Shown one piece after another: positions 1 to 6,281 of a DNA stretch of 17,877 nucleotides (position 1 is its first letter; each line of letters starts with the position of its first letter). The notes below the pieces were generated by a model, which was not told where the DNA came from, searched no databases, and saw nothing but the letters and a program-made list of their open reading frames with translations. Source of the stretch: Thermohalobaculum sp035513135. Its GTDB lineage: Bacteria; Pseudomonadota; Alphaproteobacteria; Rhodobacterales; Rhodobacteraceae. Both the position numbers and the translations under genes were made by a program. Location: the NCBI GenBank assembly GCA_035513135.1, contig DATKCQ010000057.1, positions 1-17,877 of the forward strand. Reading direction: 5' to 3'.

Positions 1-57
1 TAATGGAATCAATTGGTTGGCCGACTGCACAATGTGTACGCCCGCGCAGCAACCGCC

Positions 58-1371
58 TCAAAGCCGGCGGAACCGGGCGGCGAAGAAGCCGTCGAGGCCG
101 CCCCGCGCGGCCCACTGGTCCGGCCGGGTGCGCAGGTCGCCCTCGCGGGTGAGGAACTCCGCCGCGATCCCGGCCTCGCCCGGCGCGATGGGCAGCCGCT
201 GGAGGCCGGGCGTTCGCTCGAGGAACCGCCGCGCCTGCTGCTCGCCCTCGGCGCGGATCAGCGAGCAGGTGCAAAAGACCAGCACGCCCCCCGGCCCCAG
301 CCACGCGGCCGCCCGGTCGAGCATCCGTGCCTGCAGCGCCGTCAGCGCGTCGAGGTCCGGCGTGCCCTGCCGCCAGGCCAGGTCCGGGTGGCGCCGGACC
401 GTGCCGGTGGCCGAGCAGGGCGCGTCGATCAGCACCGCGTCGAACGGCGCCGCGGGCGCACCGGGCGCCCAGTCGAGCGCGTCGGCCACCACGCACTCGG
501 CCTCGAGCCCGGTGCGGGCGAGGTTCTCGCGCAGCCAATCCATGCGCCGCGCCGACAGGTCGAGCGCCGTCACCCGCGCCCCCGCCGCGGCGAGCTGCAT
601 GGTCTTGCCGCCCGGCGCCGCGCACAGGTCGAGCACCCGCGCGCCGGCGCCCGGCAGCAGCCGGGCGGGCAGGGCGGCCGCCGCGTCCTGCACCCACCAG
701 GCGCCGCGCTCGTAGCCCGGCAGCGCGCTGACCTGCGGCCGGCCAGCCAGCCTGAGGGTGCCGGTGGGCAGCAGCTCCGCGCCCAGCTCGGCCGCCAGCG
801 CGTTCGCCTCGGCCGGGTCGCGCGGCGTCAGGTCCAGCGGCGCCGGGGCCAGATGCGCCCCGGCCATCGCCTGCGCCACCGCCTCGCCCCAGTCGGCCCG
901 CAGGGCCTTCCACAGCCAGCCCGGCGCGTTCAGCCGCGCCGCGTCCTGCGCTGCGACGATGCTCGCGCCCTCCGCCGCCAGCCGCCGGCCTACGGCGTTG
1001 ACCAGCCCGGCGAAGCGCCCGCCGCCCTTCACGCCCCTGACCAGCCGTACCCCGAGGTCCACCGCGGCGTGCGGCGCCGTCCCGGCGAACAGCAACTCCG
1101 CCGCCATCAGCCGCAGCACGTGGCGCACCGGCGGCCCCGGCATCCGGTCGACCAGCCGCCCCAGCGCTTCGTCGATCTGCCCGAGCCGGCGCAGCGTCAG
1201 GTCGGCGAGCCCGCGCGCTTCGGCGCGCTCGGCCGGCTCACCGGTCAGCCCGGAATCGTGCAGCATGGCGCCGCGGTCGAGCACCGTGCCGATCAGAATG
1301 AGCGCGCCGCGCCGGGCCGCGAGGCCCGGTACCGCCTGCGAGATTGGCGCCTCGGCCTTGCGGCGCGTCAC
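58..1371 (-). CDS. rsmB: RsmB, 16S rRNA m5C967 methyltransferase
   Basis: The enzyme methylates carbon 5 of C967 in 16S rRNA using SAM, acting on the free small-subunit rRNA in the cytoplasm. The predicted protein has 437 residues, the usual family size. Residues 1-140 look like the NusB-like RNA-binding domain. The C-terminal Rossmann domain shows motif I at 246-257 (VLDLCAAPGGKT), motif IV DAPCSATG at 316-323 with Cys319, and motif VI CTCS at 367-370, where Cys369 is the expected nucleophile. The start is a GTG whose bases overlap the TGA of htpX by 4 bp (GTGA), so the two genes are probably translationally coupled. No terminator is visible in the 57 bases after the stop. The identification is secure; the GTG start rests on the overlap and on the protein beginning at a normal place for the family. 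Confidence 0.95.
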   Translation of the reverse strand: MTRRKAEAPISQAVPGLAARRGALILIGTVLDRGAMLHDSGLTGEPAERAEARGLADLTLRRLGQIDEALGRLVDRMPGPPVRHVLRLMAAELLFAGTAPHAAVDLGVRLVRGVKGGGRFAGLVNAVGRRLAAEGASIVAAQDAARLNAPGWLWKALRADWGEAVAQAMAGAHLAPAPLDLTPRDPAEANALAAELGAELLPTGTLRLAGRPQVSALPGYERGAWWVQDAAAALPARLLPGAGARVLDLCAAPGGKTMQLAAAGARVTALDLSARRMDWLRENLARTGLEAECVVADALDWAPGAPAAPFDAVLIDAPCSATGTVRRHPDLAWRQGTPDLDALTALQARMLDRAAAWLGPGGVLVFCTCSLIRAEGEQQARRFLERTPGLQRLPIAPGEAGIAAEFLTREGDLRTRPDQWAARGGLDGFFAARFRRL

Positions 1372-2282
1372 CCCCACGGACCCAGCCGGCGCACCACGCT
1401 CGGCTGCGCCTTGCCAAGGCCGGCCGGATCGGCCGTGCGGCCCATCTCGGCGGCCAGCCGCTTCAGCGCCTCGATGCGGTTCTCGACATTGGGGTGGGTC
1501 GAGAACAGGCTGTCCATGCGTCGCCCGCTCAGCGGGTTGACGATGAAGAGATGCGCCGTGGCCTGGTGGCGCTCGGCCGACTCCATCTCGACGCGCCCGG
1601 CGGCGCGCGAGATCTTGCCCAGCGCTGAGGCGAGCCACAACGGGTTGCCGCAGATCTCGCCGCCGAGCCGGTCGGCGGAATACTCGCGGGTCCGGCTGAT
1701 CATCATCTGGATCAGCATGGCCGCGATCGGCGCCAGGATCACCGCCAGGATCACCCCGACGAAGCCGAGCGGCCCGCGGTCGCGCCCGCCGCCGAAGAAC
1801 AGGCCGAACTGCGCCAGCATCGAGATGGCGCCGGCCACCGTGGCCGCCACCGTCATCACCAGCGTGTCGCGGTTCTTGATATGCGCGAGTTCGTGCGCGA
1901 CCACGCCCGCCAGCTCCTCGCGGCTCAGCGCGCGCATGATGCCGGTGGTCACCGCCACCGCGCCCTTCGACGGGCTGCGCCCGGTGGCGAAGGCGTTGGG
2001 CTGCTCGGAGTCGATCACGTAGAGCTTCGGCACGGGCAGCCCGGCGCGCCCCGCCAGCCCCTCGACCATCTCGTGGAGCTCGGGCGCCGAGGCCCGGTCG
2101 ACGGGCCGCGCCCCGTGTGCGCGCAGCGCCAGCCGGTCCGAGTTCCAGAACGCGAAGGCGTTCATGCCGAGCGCGATCACGAAGGCGACAGCCGCGCCCC
2201 CGGTGCCGCCGATCAGCCAGCCGACGCTGAGGAACAGCGCCGTCATCGCCGCCAGCAGCAGCATGGTCTTGAAGTAGTTCAT
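1368..2282 (-). CDS. htpX: HtpX, membrane zinc metalloprotease
   Basis: HtpX is an inner-membrane M48 metalloprotease that takes part in quality control of membrane proteins, classically alongside FtsH. The product has 304 residues. Two hydrophobic segments lie at about 5-25 and 30-46, followed by a cytoplasmic protease domain with the zinc site HELAH at 130-134 and the third ligand Glu200 in the TREYSAD stretch. Two further hydrophobic segments (about 141-163 and 172-193) lie between these motifs, as in the family. The ATG start is preceded by a purine-rich, SD-like sequence. The gene overlaps rsmB downstream by 4 bp and is divergent from the DUF1674 gene, 77 bp away. All metal ligands are present, so it should be active. 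Confidence 0.96.
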   Translation of the reverse strand: MNYFKTMLLLAAMTALFLSVGWLIGGTGGAAVAFVIALGMNAFAFWNSDRLALRAHGARPVDRASAPELHEMVEGLAGRAGLPVPKLYVIDSEQPNAFATGRSPSKGAVAVTTGIMRALSREELAGVVAHELAHIKNRDTLVMTVAATVAGAISMLAQFGLFFGGGRDRGPLGFVGVILAVILAPIAAMLIQMMISRTREYSADRLGGEICGNPLWLASALGKISRAAGRVEMESAERHQATAHLFIVNPLSGRRMDSLFSTHPNVENRIEALKRLAAEMGRTADPAGLGKAQPSVVRRLGPWG

Positions 2283-2311
2283 GGCCTGCCCTGCTCCCGT
2301 CCAGCCTCCGC

Positions 2312-2339
2312 TTGCCATGCGCCGCCGGCCAGCCATATG
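2312..2339 (+). promoter_or_regulatory. Candidate promoter of the DUF1674 gene
   Basis: A TTGCCA box at 2312-2317 and a CATATG box at 2334-2339 are separated by 16 bases, close to the alphaproteobacterial housekeeping pattern. Transcription would start near 2346, leaving a leader of about 14 bases before the ATG at 2360. The CCATATGG at 2333-2340 is palindromic, so it might also serve htpX on the other strand, but I found no good -35 box for that direction. Confidence 0.4.
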
Positions 2340-2359
2340 GTGCCGCAGCGCAGGAACGG

Positions 2360-2554
2360 ATGAGATATATGGACCCGGAACAGGCCAGAAAAGAGCGCAT
2401 CGCCGCCGCCGCGGCCCGTGCCCTGGCCGAGGCCGAAGCGCGCCGCGCCGCCGAAAAGGCGGTTGCGCGCCCGAGGGAGTTCGGCGGCCGCGACGGCCCC
2501 GAGCCCACCCGCTACGGCGACTGGGAGAAGGACGGCCGCGCCATCGACTTCTGA
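2360..2554 (+). CDS. DUF1674 / SDHAF4-type succinate dehydrogenase assembly factor
   Basis: This is a small protein of 64 residues. Its N-terminal half is a charged Ala/Glu/Arg helix. The C-terminus carries the family signature of DUF1674: a FGGRDGPEPTRYGDWE block followed by KDGRAIDF at the very end. The mitochondrial relative SDHAF4 (Sdh8) binds the flavinylated SdhA subunit and protects it until it joins SdhB. A similar role here is inferred from family only. An in-frame ATG at 2360 follows AGGA at 2352-2355 at a short distance. A second ATG at 2369 gives a protein three residues shorter and cannot be excluded. The gene is divergent from htpX and convergent with rplS. Structural sdh genes lie at the other end of this window. 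Confidence 0.85.
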   Translation: MRYMDPEQARKERIAAAAARALAEAEARRAAEKAVARPREFGGRDGPEPTRYGDWEKDGRAIDF

Positions 2555-2620
2555 GGAGCGCGCCCCGGTGGCCTCCCCGGTGGCCTCCCGGGCGCTCCCC
2601 CGTCGTCGCCAAACGCGAAA

Positions 2621-2643
2621 CGGGCGGCCGCTCCGGCCGCCCG
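2621..2643 (-). terminator. Hairpin terminator after rplS
   Basis: A perfect 10-bp inverted repeat (CGGGCGGCCG and its complement) encloses a 3-base loop. Read on the minus strand, it lies 24 bases after the rplS stop and is followed by TTTCGCGTTT, a broken T tract. This fits a Rho-independent terminator for the ffh-rplS operon. On the plus strand, after the DUF1674 gene, no T tract follows, so termination in that direction is less likely. Confidence 0.72.
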
Positions 2644-2667
2644 CAAAGGTTCGCTCGGGCGGGCAGC

Positions 2668-3051
2668 CTACTCCGCCGCCGTCGCCTCGCGTCCCTTCCA
2701 GGCGCGCTCGGCGATGCGGGCCGACTTGCCGCGGCGCTGGCGCAGGTAGTAGAGCTTCGCCCGGCGCACCTTGCCGCGGCGCACCACGGTGATCGCCTCG
2801 ATGTTGGGCGAGTGCAGCGGGAAGACGCGCTCGACCCCCTCGCCGAACGAGATCTTGCGCACCGTGAACGAGGCGCCGATGCCGCTGCCGCCGTTGCGCC
2901 CGATGCACACGCCCTCGAAGTTCTGCACGCGGGTGCGGCTGCCCTCGGTCACCTTGTAGCCGACGCGCACCGTGTCGCCCGGCGCGAACTCCGGAATCGT
3001 CCTGCCGAGCGCGGCGATCTGCTCGGCCTCGATCTGCCTGATCAGGTCCAT
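2668..3051 (-). CDS. rplS: Ribosomal protein bL19
   Basis: bL19 is a 50S subunit protein at the interface with the 30S subunit. The product has 127 residues, slightly longer than the roughly 115 of E. coli. It shows the typical N-terminal helix (MDLIRQIEAEQ), the PGDTVRV stretch, EGSRTRVQNFEGV, and the basic RRGKVRRAKLYYLR region near the C-terminus. A short Ala/Glu tail follows. The ATG lies four bases after the trmD stop, with AAGGGAA inside the end of trmD serving as ribosome binding site, so translation is probably coupled. An upstream in-frame ATG at 3120 would lie inside trmD and add non-homologous residues, so it is not used. It is the last gene of the operon. Confidence 0.97.
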   Translation of the reverse strand: MDLIRQIEAEQIAALGRTIPEFAPGDTVRVGYKVTEGSRTRVQNFEGVCIGRNGGSGIGASFTVRKISFGEGVERVFPLHSPNIEAITVVRRGKVRRAKLYYLRQRRGKSARIAERAWKGREATAAE

Positions 3052-3055
3052 GGCC

Positions 3056-3934
3056 CTAGTTCCCTTTCTGCCCGCCCTTGCCGGCGGTGGTGTTCGCGTC
3101 CGATTGCTCTGTGTCTCCACCGGTCGCCTGATAGGCCCGCCAGAGGTCGGGACGTCGTTCCTTCGTCAAGGCCTCGGCCCGGGCGCGCCGCCACTCGGCG
3201 ATGCGGGCGTGATGGCCGGAGAGGAGAACCTCCGGTATCGCGCGCCCCTCCCAGAGCTGGGGCCTCGTGTAGTGCGGGTGCTCGAGCAGCCCCGCCGCGA
3301 AACTTTCCACCTCGGTGCTCGCCTCGTTGCCCAGCACGCCGGGCCTGAGCCGCACCACCGCGTCGATCAGCGCCATCGCCGGGATCTCGCCGCCCGTGAG
3401 CACGAAATCCCCGATCGAGAGCTCCTCCACTCCGCGCGCCTCGAGCACGCGCTCGTCCACCCCCTCGAACCGGCCGCACAGGAGCGTCATGCCCTCGGCC
3501 CCGGCCAGCGCCCGCACGCGCGCCTGGGTGAGCGGGCGCCCGCGCGGCGAGAGATAGATCATGGGCCAACGCTCCCGCTCGTCGGGTGCGTCGGCCGGTA
3601 CGGTGTCGGCCCCGGCCGCGTCGATCGCCGCCGCCACCACGTCGGGCTTCATCACCAAGCCCGGACCGCCGCCGGCGGGGGTGTCGTCCACGGTGCGGTG
3701 CTTATTGCGCGCAAATCGCCGGATGTCCAGTACCTCGAGGCTCCACAGCCGCTCGGCCAGCGCCTTGCCGGTCAGCGAGGCGGCGAGGGGGCCCGGGAAC
3801 AGCTCGGGGAAGATCGTCAGCACCTTGACGCGGAAGGCGTCCACCGGCGCCTGATCCTGCGTCAGCGGGCGCGCGCCCGCCGTGGGGCGCGCCGAGAACC
3901 TGCCGTGCGAGCGGGGCTTCGCGGGCTCATTCAC
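3056..3934 (-). CDS. trmD: TrmD, tRNA (guanine-N1)-methyltransferase
   Basis: TrmD makes m1G37 in tRNAs with G at position 36, preventing +1 frameshifting. It acts as a SPOUT-fold dimer with a SAM-binding trefoil knot. The product has 292 residues. Family motifs are YLSPRGRPL at 127-135, CGRFEGVDERV at 153-163 and SIGDFVLTGGE at 173-183, followed by GNEAS near 202 and a HPHYTRP motif. The catalytic domain begins only at about residue 35 (VKVLTIFPELFP). The preceding extension contains the SHGR motif that I recall from Rhodobacterales TrmD proteins, which favours the long GTG start at 3934. That start overlaps the stop of the upstream gene by 8 bp. An internal GTG at 3844 (residue 31) is the alternative start. 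Confidence 0.95.
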   Translation of the reverse strand: MNEPAKPRSHGRFSARPTAGARPLTQDQAPVDAFRVKVLTIFPELFPGPLAASLTGKALAERLWSLEVLDIRRFARNKHRTVDDTPAGGGPGLVMKPDVVAAAIDAAGADTVPADAPDERERWPMIYLSPRGRPLTQARVRALAGAEGMTLLCGRFEGVDERVLEARGVEELSIGDFVLTGGEIPAMALIDAVVRLRPGVLGNEASTEVESFAAGLLEHPHYTRPQLWEGRAIPEVLLSGHHARIAEWRRARAEALTKERRPDLWRAYQATGGDTEQSDANTTAGKGGQKGN

Positions 3935-4238
3935 CGGTCGCCCCGCCGCTCGCGTCCCTGAGCGCCAGCACGCGCCGCGCCGCCGCGCGCGCCGCCTCCG
4001 GGCGGCGCTGCAGGTGCATCAGCTCGCCCTCGGCCCATTCGAGGTAATGGGCGATCCGCTCGACCGTGACGCCGGGGTCGGTGACCAGCGCGTGCACCTC
4101 GCGCGCCACGGCGTCGTAGTCGTCGGGCGTGCCGGGCGCGTCCGCCAGCCCCATCGGGTCCCACTCGCGCAGCAGCACCTCGCGGATGCGGGCGAACAGG
4201 TGCTTGGGGCTGCTCCGCTGACCCTGCTGGCCGGTCAT
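3927..4238 (-). CDS. Conserved-looking 103-residue protein of unknown function
   Basis: I do not recognise a characterised family. The product is small, soluble and probably all-helical, with no signal peptide or membrane segment. Its N-terminal region contains LFARIREVLLREWDPMG, a pattern I associate with uncharacterised bacterial proteins, followed by a DDYDAVAREVHAL segment and a charged, Ala/Arg-rich C-terminal helix. The ATG overlaps the rimM stop by 4 bp (ATGA), and its own stop overlaps the trmD GTG by 8 bp. GGAGGAGG inside the end of rimM is a strong ribosome binding site for it. The double overlap makes it very likely a real gene co-expressed with rimM and trmD. A link to ribosome or tRNA maturation is suggested only by position. 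Confidence 0.82.
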   Translation of the reverse strand: MTGQQGQRSSPKHLFARIREVLLREWDPMGLADAPGTPDDYDAVAREVHALVTDPGVTVERIAHYLEWAEGELMHLQRRPEAARAAARRVLALRDASGGATGE

Positions 4239-4783
4239 CGCTCGCCCTCCTCCGGCGCGCCGTCGTGAAGCGACCCCGGGGGCGGGTCGGCGACGATGCG
4301 CCCCGCGGCGAGGTCGACATGGGGCACTACAGCACGGGTGAACGGAATCATCACGGACTTTCCACCGCCGAGGTCGATCTCGATCACGTCGCCGGCGCCG
4401 AAGTCGTGCACCGCGCGCACCCGGCCGAGCGCCGCGCCCTGCGTGTCCACGACGCTCAGCCCGATCAGGTCGACGTGGTAGAACTCGTCCTCGCCCGGCT
4501 CGGGCAGGCGCGCGCGCGGCACGCACAGGCGGGTGCCCTTGAGCGCCTCGGCCTCCTCGCGCGTGGCGACGCCCGAGAGCCGTGCCGCCAGGCCGCCCTT
4601 TACCGGCCGGGTGATCCGCACGGTGAAGGCGCGCGCGCCGTCCTCGGTGACCAGCGGGCCGTAGCCGCCGATCGCCCCGGGCTCGGCGCAGAACGACTTG
4701 AGCCGCACCTCGCCGGTGACGCCGAACGCCCCGGCGATGGCGCCGACGCAGATCAGCCGGCCGTGCTCGCTGCGCTCCGCCAT
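4235..4783 (-). CDS. rimM: RimM, 16S rRNA processing / 30S maturation factor
   Basis: RimM binds uS19 and helps mature the 3' (head) domain of the 30S subunit. The product has 182 residues. The N-terminal beta-barrel domain begins with LICVGAIAGAFGVTGEVRLKS and continues through the conserved basic strand around TREEAEALKG. The C-terminal PRC-barrel domain contains DEFYHVDLIGLSV and later the family's GDVIEID and MIPFTRAVVP segments. The ATG at 4783 follows AAGGTGAG, which lies across the end of the small lipoprotein gene upstream, leaving four bases between that stop and this start. Downstream it overlaps the 103-residue gene by 4 bp. All signs point to an ordinary active protein. Confidence 0.95.
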   Translation of the reverse strand: MAERSEHGRLICVGAIAGAFGVTGEVRLKSFCAEPGAIGGYGPLVTEDGARAFTVRITRPVKGGLAARLSGVATREEAEALKGTRLCVPRARLPEPGEDEFYHVDLIGLSVVDTQGAALGRVRAVHDFGAGDVIEIDLGGGKSVMIPFTRAVVPHVDLAAGRIVADPPPGSLHDGAPEEGER

Positions 4784-4787
4784 GCGC

Positions 4788-4952
4788 TCACCTTGGATCG
4801 ACGCCGGCGCACACCCCGCCGGGCACCGCGCCGTCAAACGCCAGCCACACGCCGCCCCGATCGAGGCAGCTGTCCACTGCGAGCCAGTGCTGCGCCTGGC
4901 AACCGCCGAGGAAGGCCGCCGCGAGCAGCGCGAGGTGGATCAGCCGGCGCAT
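4788..4952 (-). CDS. Small putative lipoprotein between rpsP and rimM
   Basis: This 54-residue reading frame is below common length cut-offs. It starts with MRRL, followed by a hydrophobic stretch and LGGC, with Cys18 as a possible lipid attachment site. The signal peptide and lipobox would direct it to the periplasmic face of a membrane. The mature part contains DSCLDRGGVW and a later Cys48, suggesting one disulfide. I recall short Rhodobacterales proteins with a similar CLDRGG-type motif, but could not compare them here. It starts 20 bases after the rpsP stop, with only GGTGA as a weak binding site, and its stop is four bases before the rimM start. No function is known to me. It could also be a non-lipidated secreted peptide. 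Confidence 0.68.
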   Translation of the reverse strand: MRRLIHLALLAAAFLGGCQAQHWLAVDSCLDRGGVWLAFDGAVPGGVCAGVDPR

Positions 4953-4972
4953 GCGTTCACCACGGGCCCATT

Positions 4973-5422
4973 CTATTCGGCCGCGGCGCCCTCGGACGCG
5001 CCGGCGTCCGCGCTCTCGACGGGCGTCTCGTCGGGTGTCTCGGCGGGCGTCTCGGCGGGTATCTCGGCGGGCGCCTCCTTGGCCGCGGCGGCCCTGGCGG
5101 CGCGCTCGTCCGCGCGCTTCTTCGCCTTCTCGCCCGGCTCGGCCTTCCTGGGGTTGGCGCGCGCCTTGGGCTGCGCGACGCCGGCCGCCTCGAGGAAGCG
5201 CGAGATGCGGTCGGTCGGCTGCGCGCCCTGGGCGAGCCAGTGGCCGACGCGCTCGAGGTCGATGCGCACCCGCTCCTCCGAGTCCTTCGGCAGCAGCGGG
5301 TTGTAGCTGCCCAGCCGCTCGAGGAAGCGGCCGTCGCGCGGCATCCGGCTGTCCGCCGCGACGATGTGGTAGAAGGGCCGCTTCTTCGTGCCCGCCCGCG
5401 CGAGCCTGATCTTGATGGCCAT
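4973..5422 (-). CDS. rpsP: Ribosomal protein bS16 with long C-terminal tail
   Basis: bS16 is a 30S protein that stabilises the 5' domain of 16S rRNA during assembly. Residues 1-80 are the conserved core: MAIKIRLARAGTKKRPFYHIV, DSRMPRDGRFLERLG and YNPLLPKD. Residues from about 85 to 149 form an extension rich in Lys, Arg, Ala, Glu and Pro. It contains short Pro-Ala-Glu-Thr repeats encoded by a 12-bp tandem repeat. C-terminal tails are common in alphaproteobacterial bS16 and are probably disordered. The ATG at 5422 is preceded by a strong AAGGAG at 5431-5436, eight bases away, consistent with the high expression needed for a ribosomal protein. Confidence 0.96.
   Translation of the reverse strand: MAIKIRLARAGTKKRPFYHIVAADSRMPRDGRFLERLGSYNPLLPKDSEERVRIDLERVGHWLAQGAQPTDRISRFLEAAGVAQPKARANPRKAEPGEKAKKRADERAARAAAAKEAPAEIPAETPAETPDETPVESADAGASEGAAAE
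5021..5080 (-). repeat. Five 12-bp tandem repeats in the rpsP 3' end
   Basis: Five consecutive 12-base units on the plus strand follow the pattern GGG-Y-R-TCTCGGC with small variations, starting at 5021, 5033, 5045, 5057 and 5069. On the coding strand they give Ala-Glu-[Thr/Ile]-Pro type units in the bS16 tail. The unit is a multiple of three, so copy-number change would keep the frame. The last unit is the most degenerate. Confidence 0.8.
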
Positions 5423-5430
5423 GGGTCTTT

Positions 5431-5436
5431 CTCCTT
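5431..5436 (-). promoter_or_regulatory. Strong ribosome binding site of rpsP
   Basis: On the minus strand AAGGAG lies eight bases before the rpsP ATG, a near-ideal Shine-Dalgarno site. It lies in the 32-base gap after the chorismate mutase stop. It is one of the few non-overlapping junctions in the operon, which suggests that rpsP is translated independently of its upstream neighbour. Confidence 0.75.
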
Positions 5437-5454
5437 GGTCGGGCCGCTCGGGGC

Positions 5455-5769
5455 CTATTCCGATGGTTCGTGGTTGTTGCGGATCCGCGCGTGGTGGCGG
5501 ATCACCTCCTCGACGATGAAACGCTGGAACTTCTCGGCGAACGCCGGGTCGAGCCCGGATTCGGCGGCCAGCCTTTGCAGCCGGGCGATCTGCTCGGCCT
5601 CGCGCGCCGGGTCGGCGGGGGGCAGCCCGTGCTCGGCCTTGAGCCGGCCGACCCGCTGGGTGCAGCGGAACCGCTCGGCGAGCGTGTGCACGAGGATGGC
5701 GTCGAGGTTGTCGATGGAGTGGCGCAGCTCGCCCAGAAGCGCGCGCGCGCGGCGGATCTCTTCGGTCAT
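5455..5769 (-). CDS. Chorismate mutase, AroQ type
   Basis: The enzyme converts chorismate to prephenate in phenylalanine and tyrosine synthesis. The 104-residue protein is a single AroQ helical domain, the usual size for the monofunctional form. Aligning by eye to the E. coli mutase domain without gaps, Arg16, Arg33, Lys44, Asp53, Arg56 and Glu57 fall on the active-site residues Arg11, Arg28, Lys39, Asp48, Arg51 and Glu52. The position of E. coli Gln88 would be His93 here. No signal peptide is visible, so it is cytoplasmic. The ATG overlaps the GNAT stop by 4 bp and follows GGAGG. Its place inside a translation operon is a gene-order habit I recall for alphaproteobacteria rather than an obvious functional link. 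Confidence 0.9.
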   Translation of the reverse strand: MTEEIRRARALLGELRHSIDNLDAILVHTLAERFRCTQRVGRLKAEHGLPPADPAREAEQIARLQRLAAESGLDPAFAEKFQRFIVEEVIRHHARIRNNHEPSE

Positions 5770-6281
5770 TGGAGCGCCTCCGGGGCAGGGTGCCGGTAGA
5801 CCAGATCGCCCGCCGAGGCCGGGCGGGCAGCGTCATCGCGCACGGCGCCGAGCCGCTCCGCAAGCCGGATCGAGCGGGTATTGGCGGGGTGGATGTAGCT
5901 GACGAGCGTCTCCAGACCGAGCGTCTCGTAGGCCCATGCCCGGACGGCCAGCGCCGCCTCGAAGGCGATCCCCTTGCCCTCCGCCTCGGCCACGACCATC
6001 CAGCCCAGCTCGGGCTCGGGGTAGTCCGCCTCGTGAAAGATCCCCGCCTCGCCCAGATAGGCGCCGGTGGCGCGCTCCTCGAGCGAGAAGCCGCCATAGC
6101 CGCGCAGCACCCATTGCCCGGCGACCGCGGCGAACTCCAGCCAGGCGCCCCGCCGGTCCTGCCGGCCGCGCTCGAGCTCCGCGCGCTCCGAGACGAAATA
6201 GGCGGCGCAGGGCTCGAAATCCGCGAGGCGCGGCGCGCGCAGCGTCAGCCGCTCGGTGGTTATGACCGGGACCGCGATCAC
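5766..6281 (-). CDS. GNAT family N-acetyltransferase (RimJ/RimL-like)
   Basis: The product is a 171-residue single-domain GNAT protein of the Acetyltransf_3 type. These enzymes transfer acetyl from acetyl-CoA to an amine, often a protein N-terminus or a small molecule. The N-terminus shows the typical TTERLTLRAPRLADFE opening. The acetyl-CoA-binding region is LGWMVVAEAEGKGIAFEA, and the C-terminal part has the NTRSIRLAERLGA motif with its conserved Asn. The start is a GTG that overlaps the ffh stop by 4 bp (GTGA), and its stop overlaps the chorismate mutase ATG by 4 bp. A ribosomal-protein substrate is conceivable from the position in this operon, but the sequence does not show it. Confidence 0.9.
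   Translation of the reverse strand: MIAVPVITTERLTLRAPRLADFEPCAAYFVSERAELERGRQDRRGAWLEFAAVAGQWVLRGYGGFSLEERATGAYLGEAGIFHEADYPEPELGWMVVAEAEGKGIAFEAALAVRAWAYETLGLETLVSYIHPANTRSIRLAERLGAVRDDAARPASAGDLVYRHPAPEALQ

Noticed and set aside
1..57. Left-edge sequence after rsmB as a terminator or tRNA
   Set aside because: There is no stem with a T tract and no cloverleaf; only a few short AT-rich words are visible.
13..2022. Long open frame on the plus strand through rsmB and htpX
   Set aside because: It is antisense to two well-supported genes. Its product is Arg/Pro/Ala/Gln-rich low-complexity sequence typical of shadow frames in GC-rich DNA.
1372..2508. Extension of the rsmB frame far upstream on the minus strand
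   Set aside because: It runs out of frame through htpX. The GTG at 1371 with the GTGA overlap gives a normal full-length RsmB.
4265..5902. Plus-strand frame opposite rimM, rpsP and chorismate mutase
   Set aside because: Composition is biased toward Arg/Ala/Gly with no motif, and the minus strand is fully explained by recognised genes.
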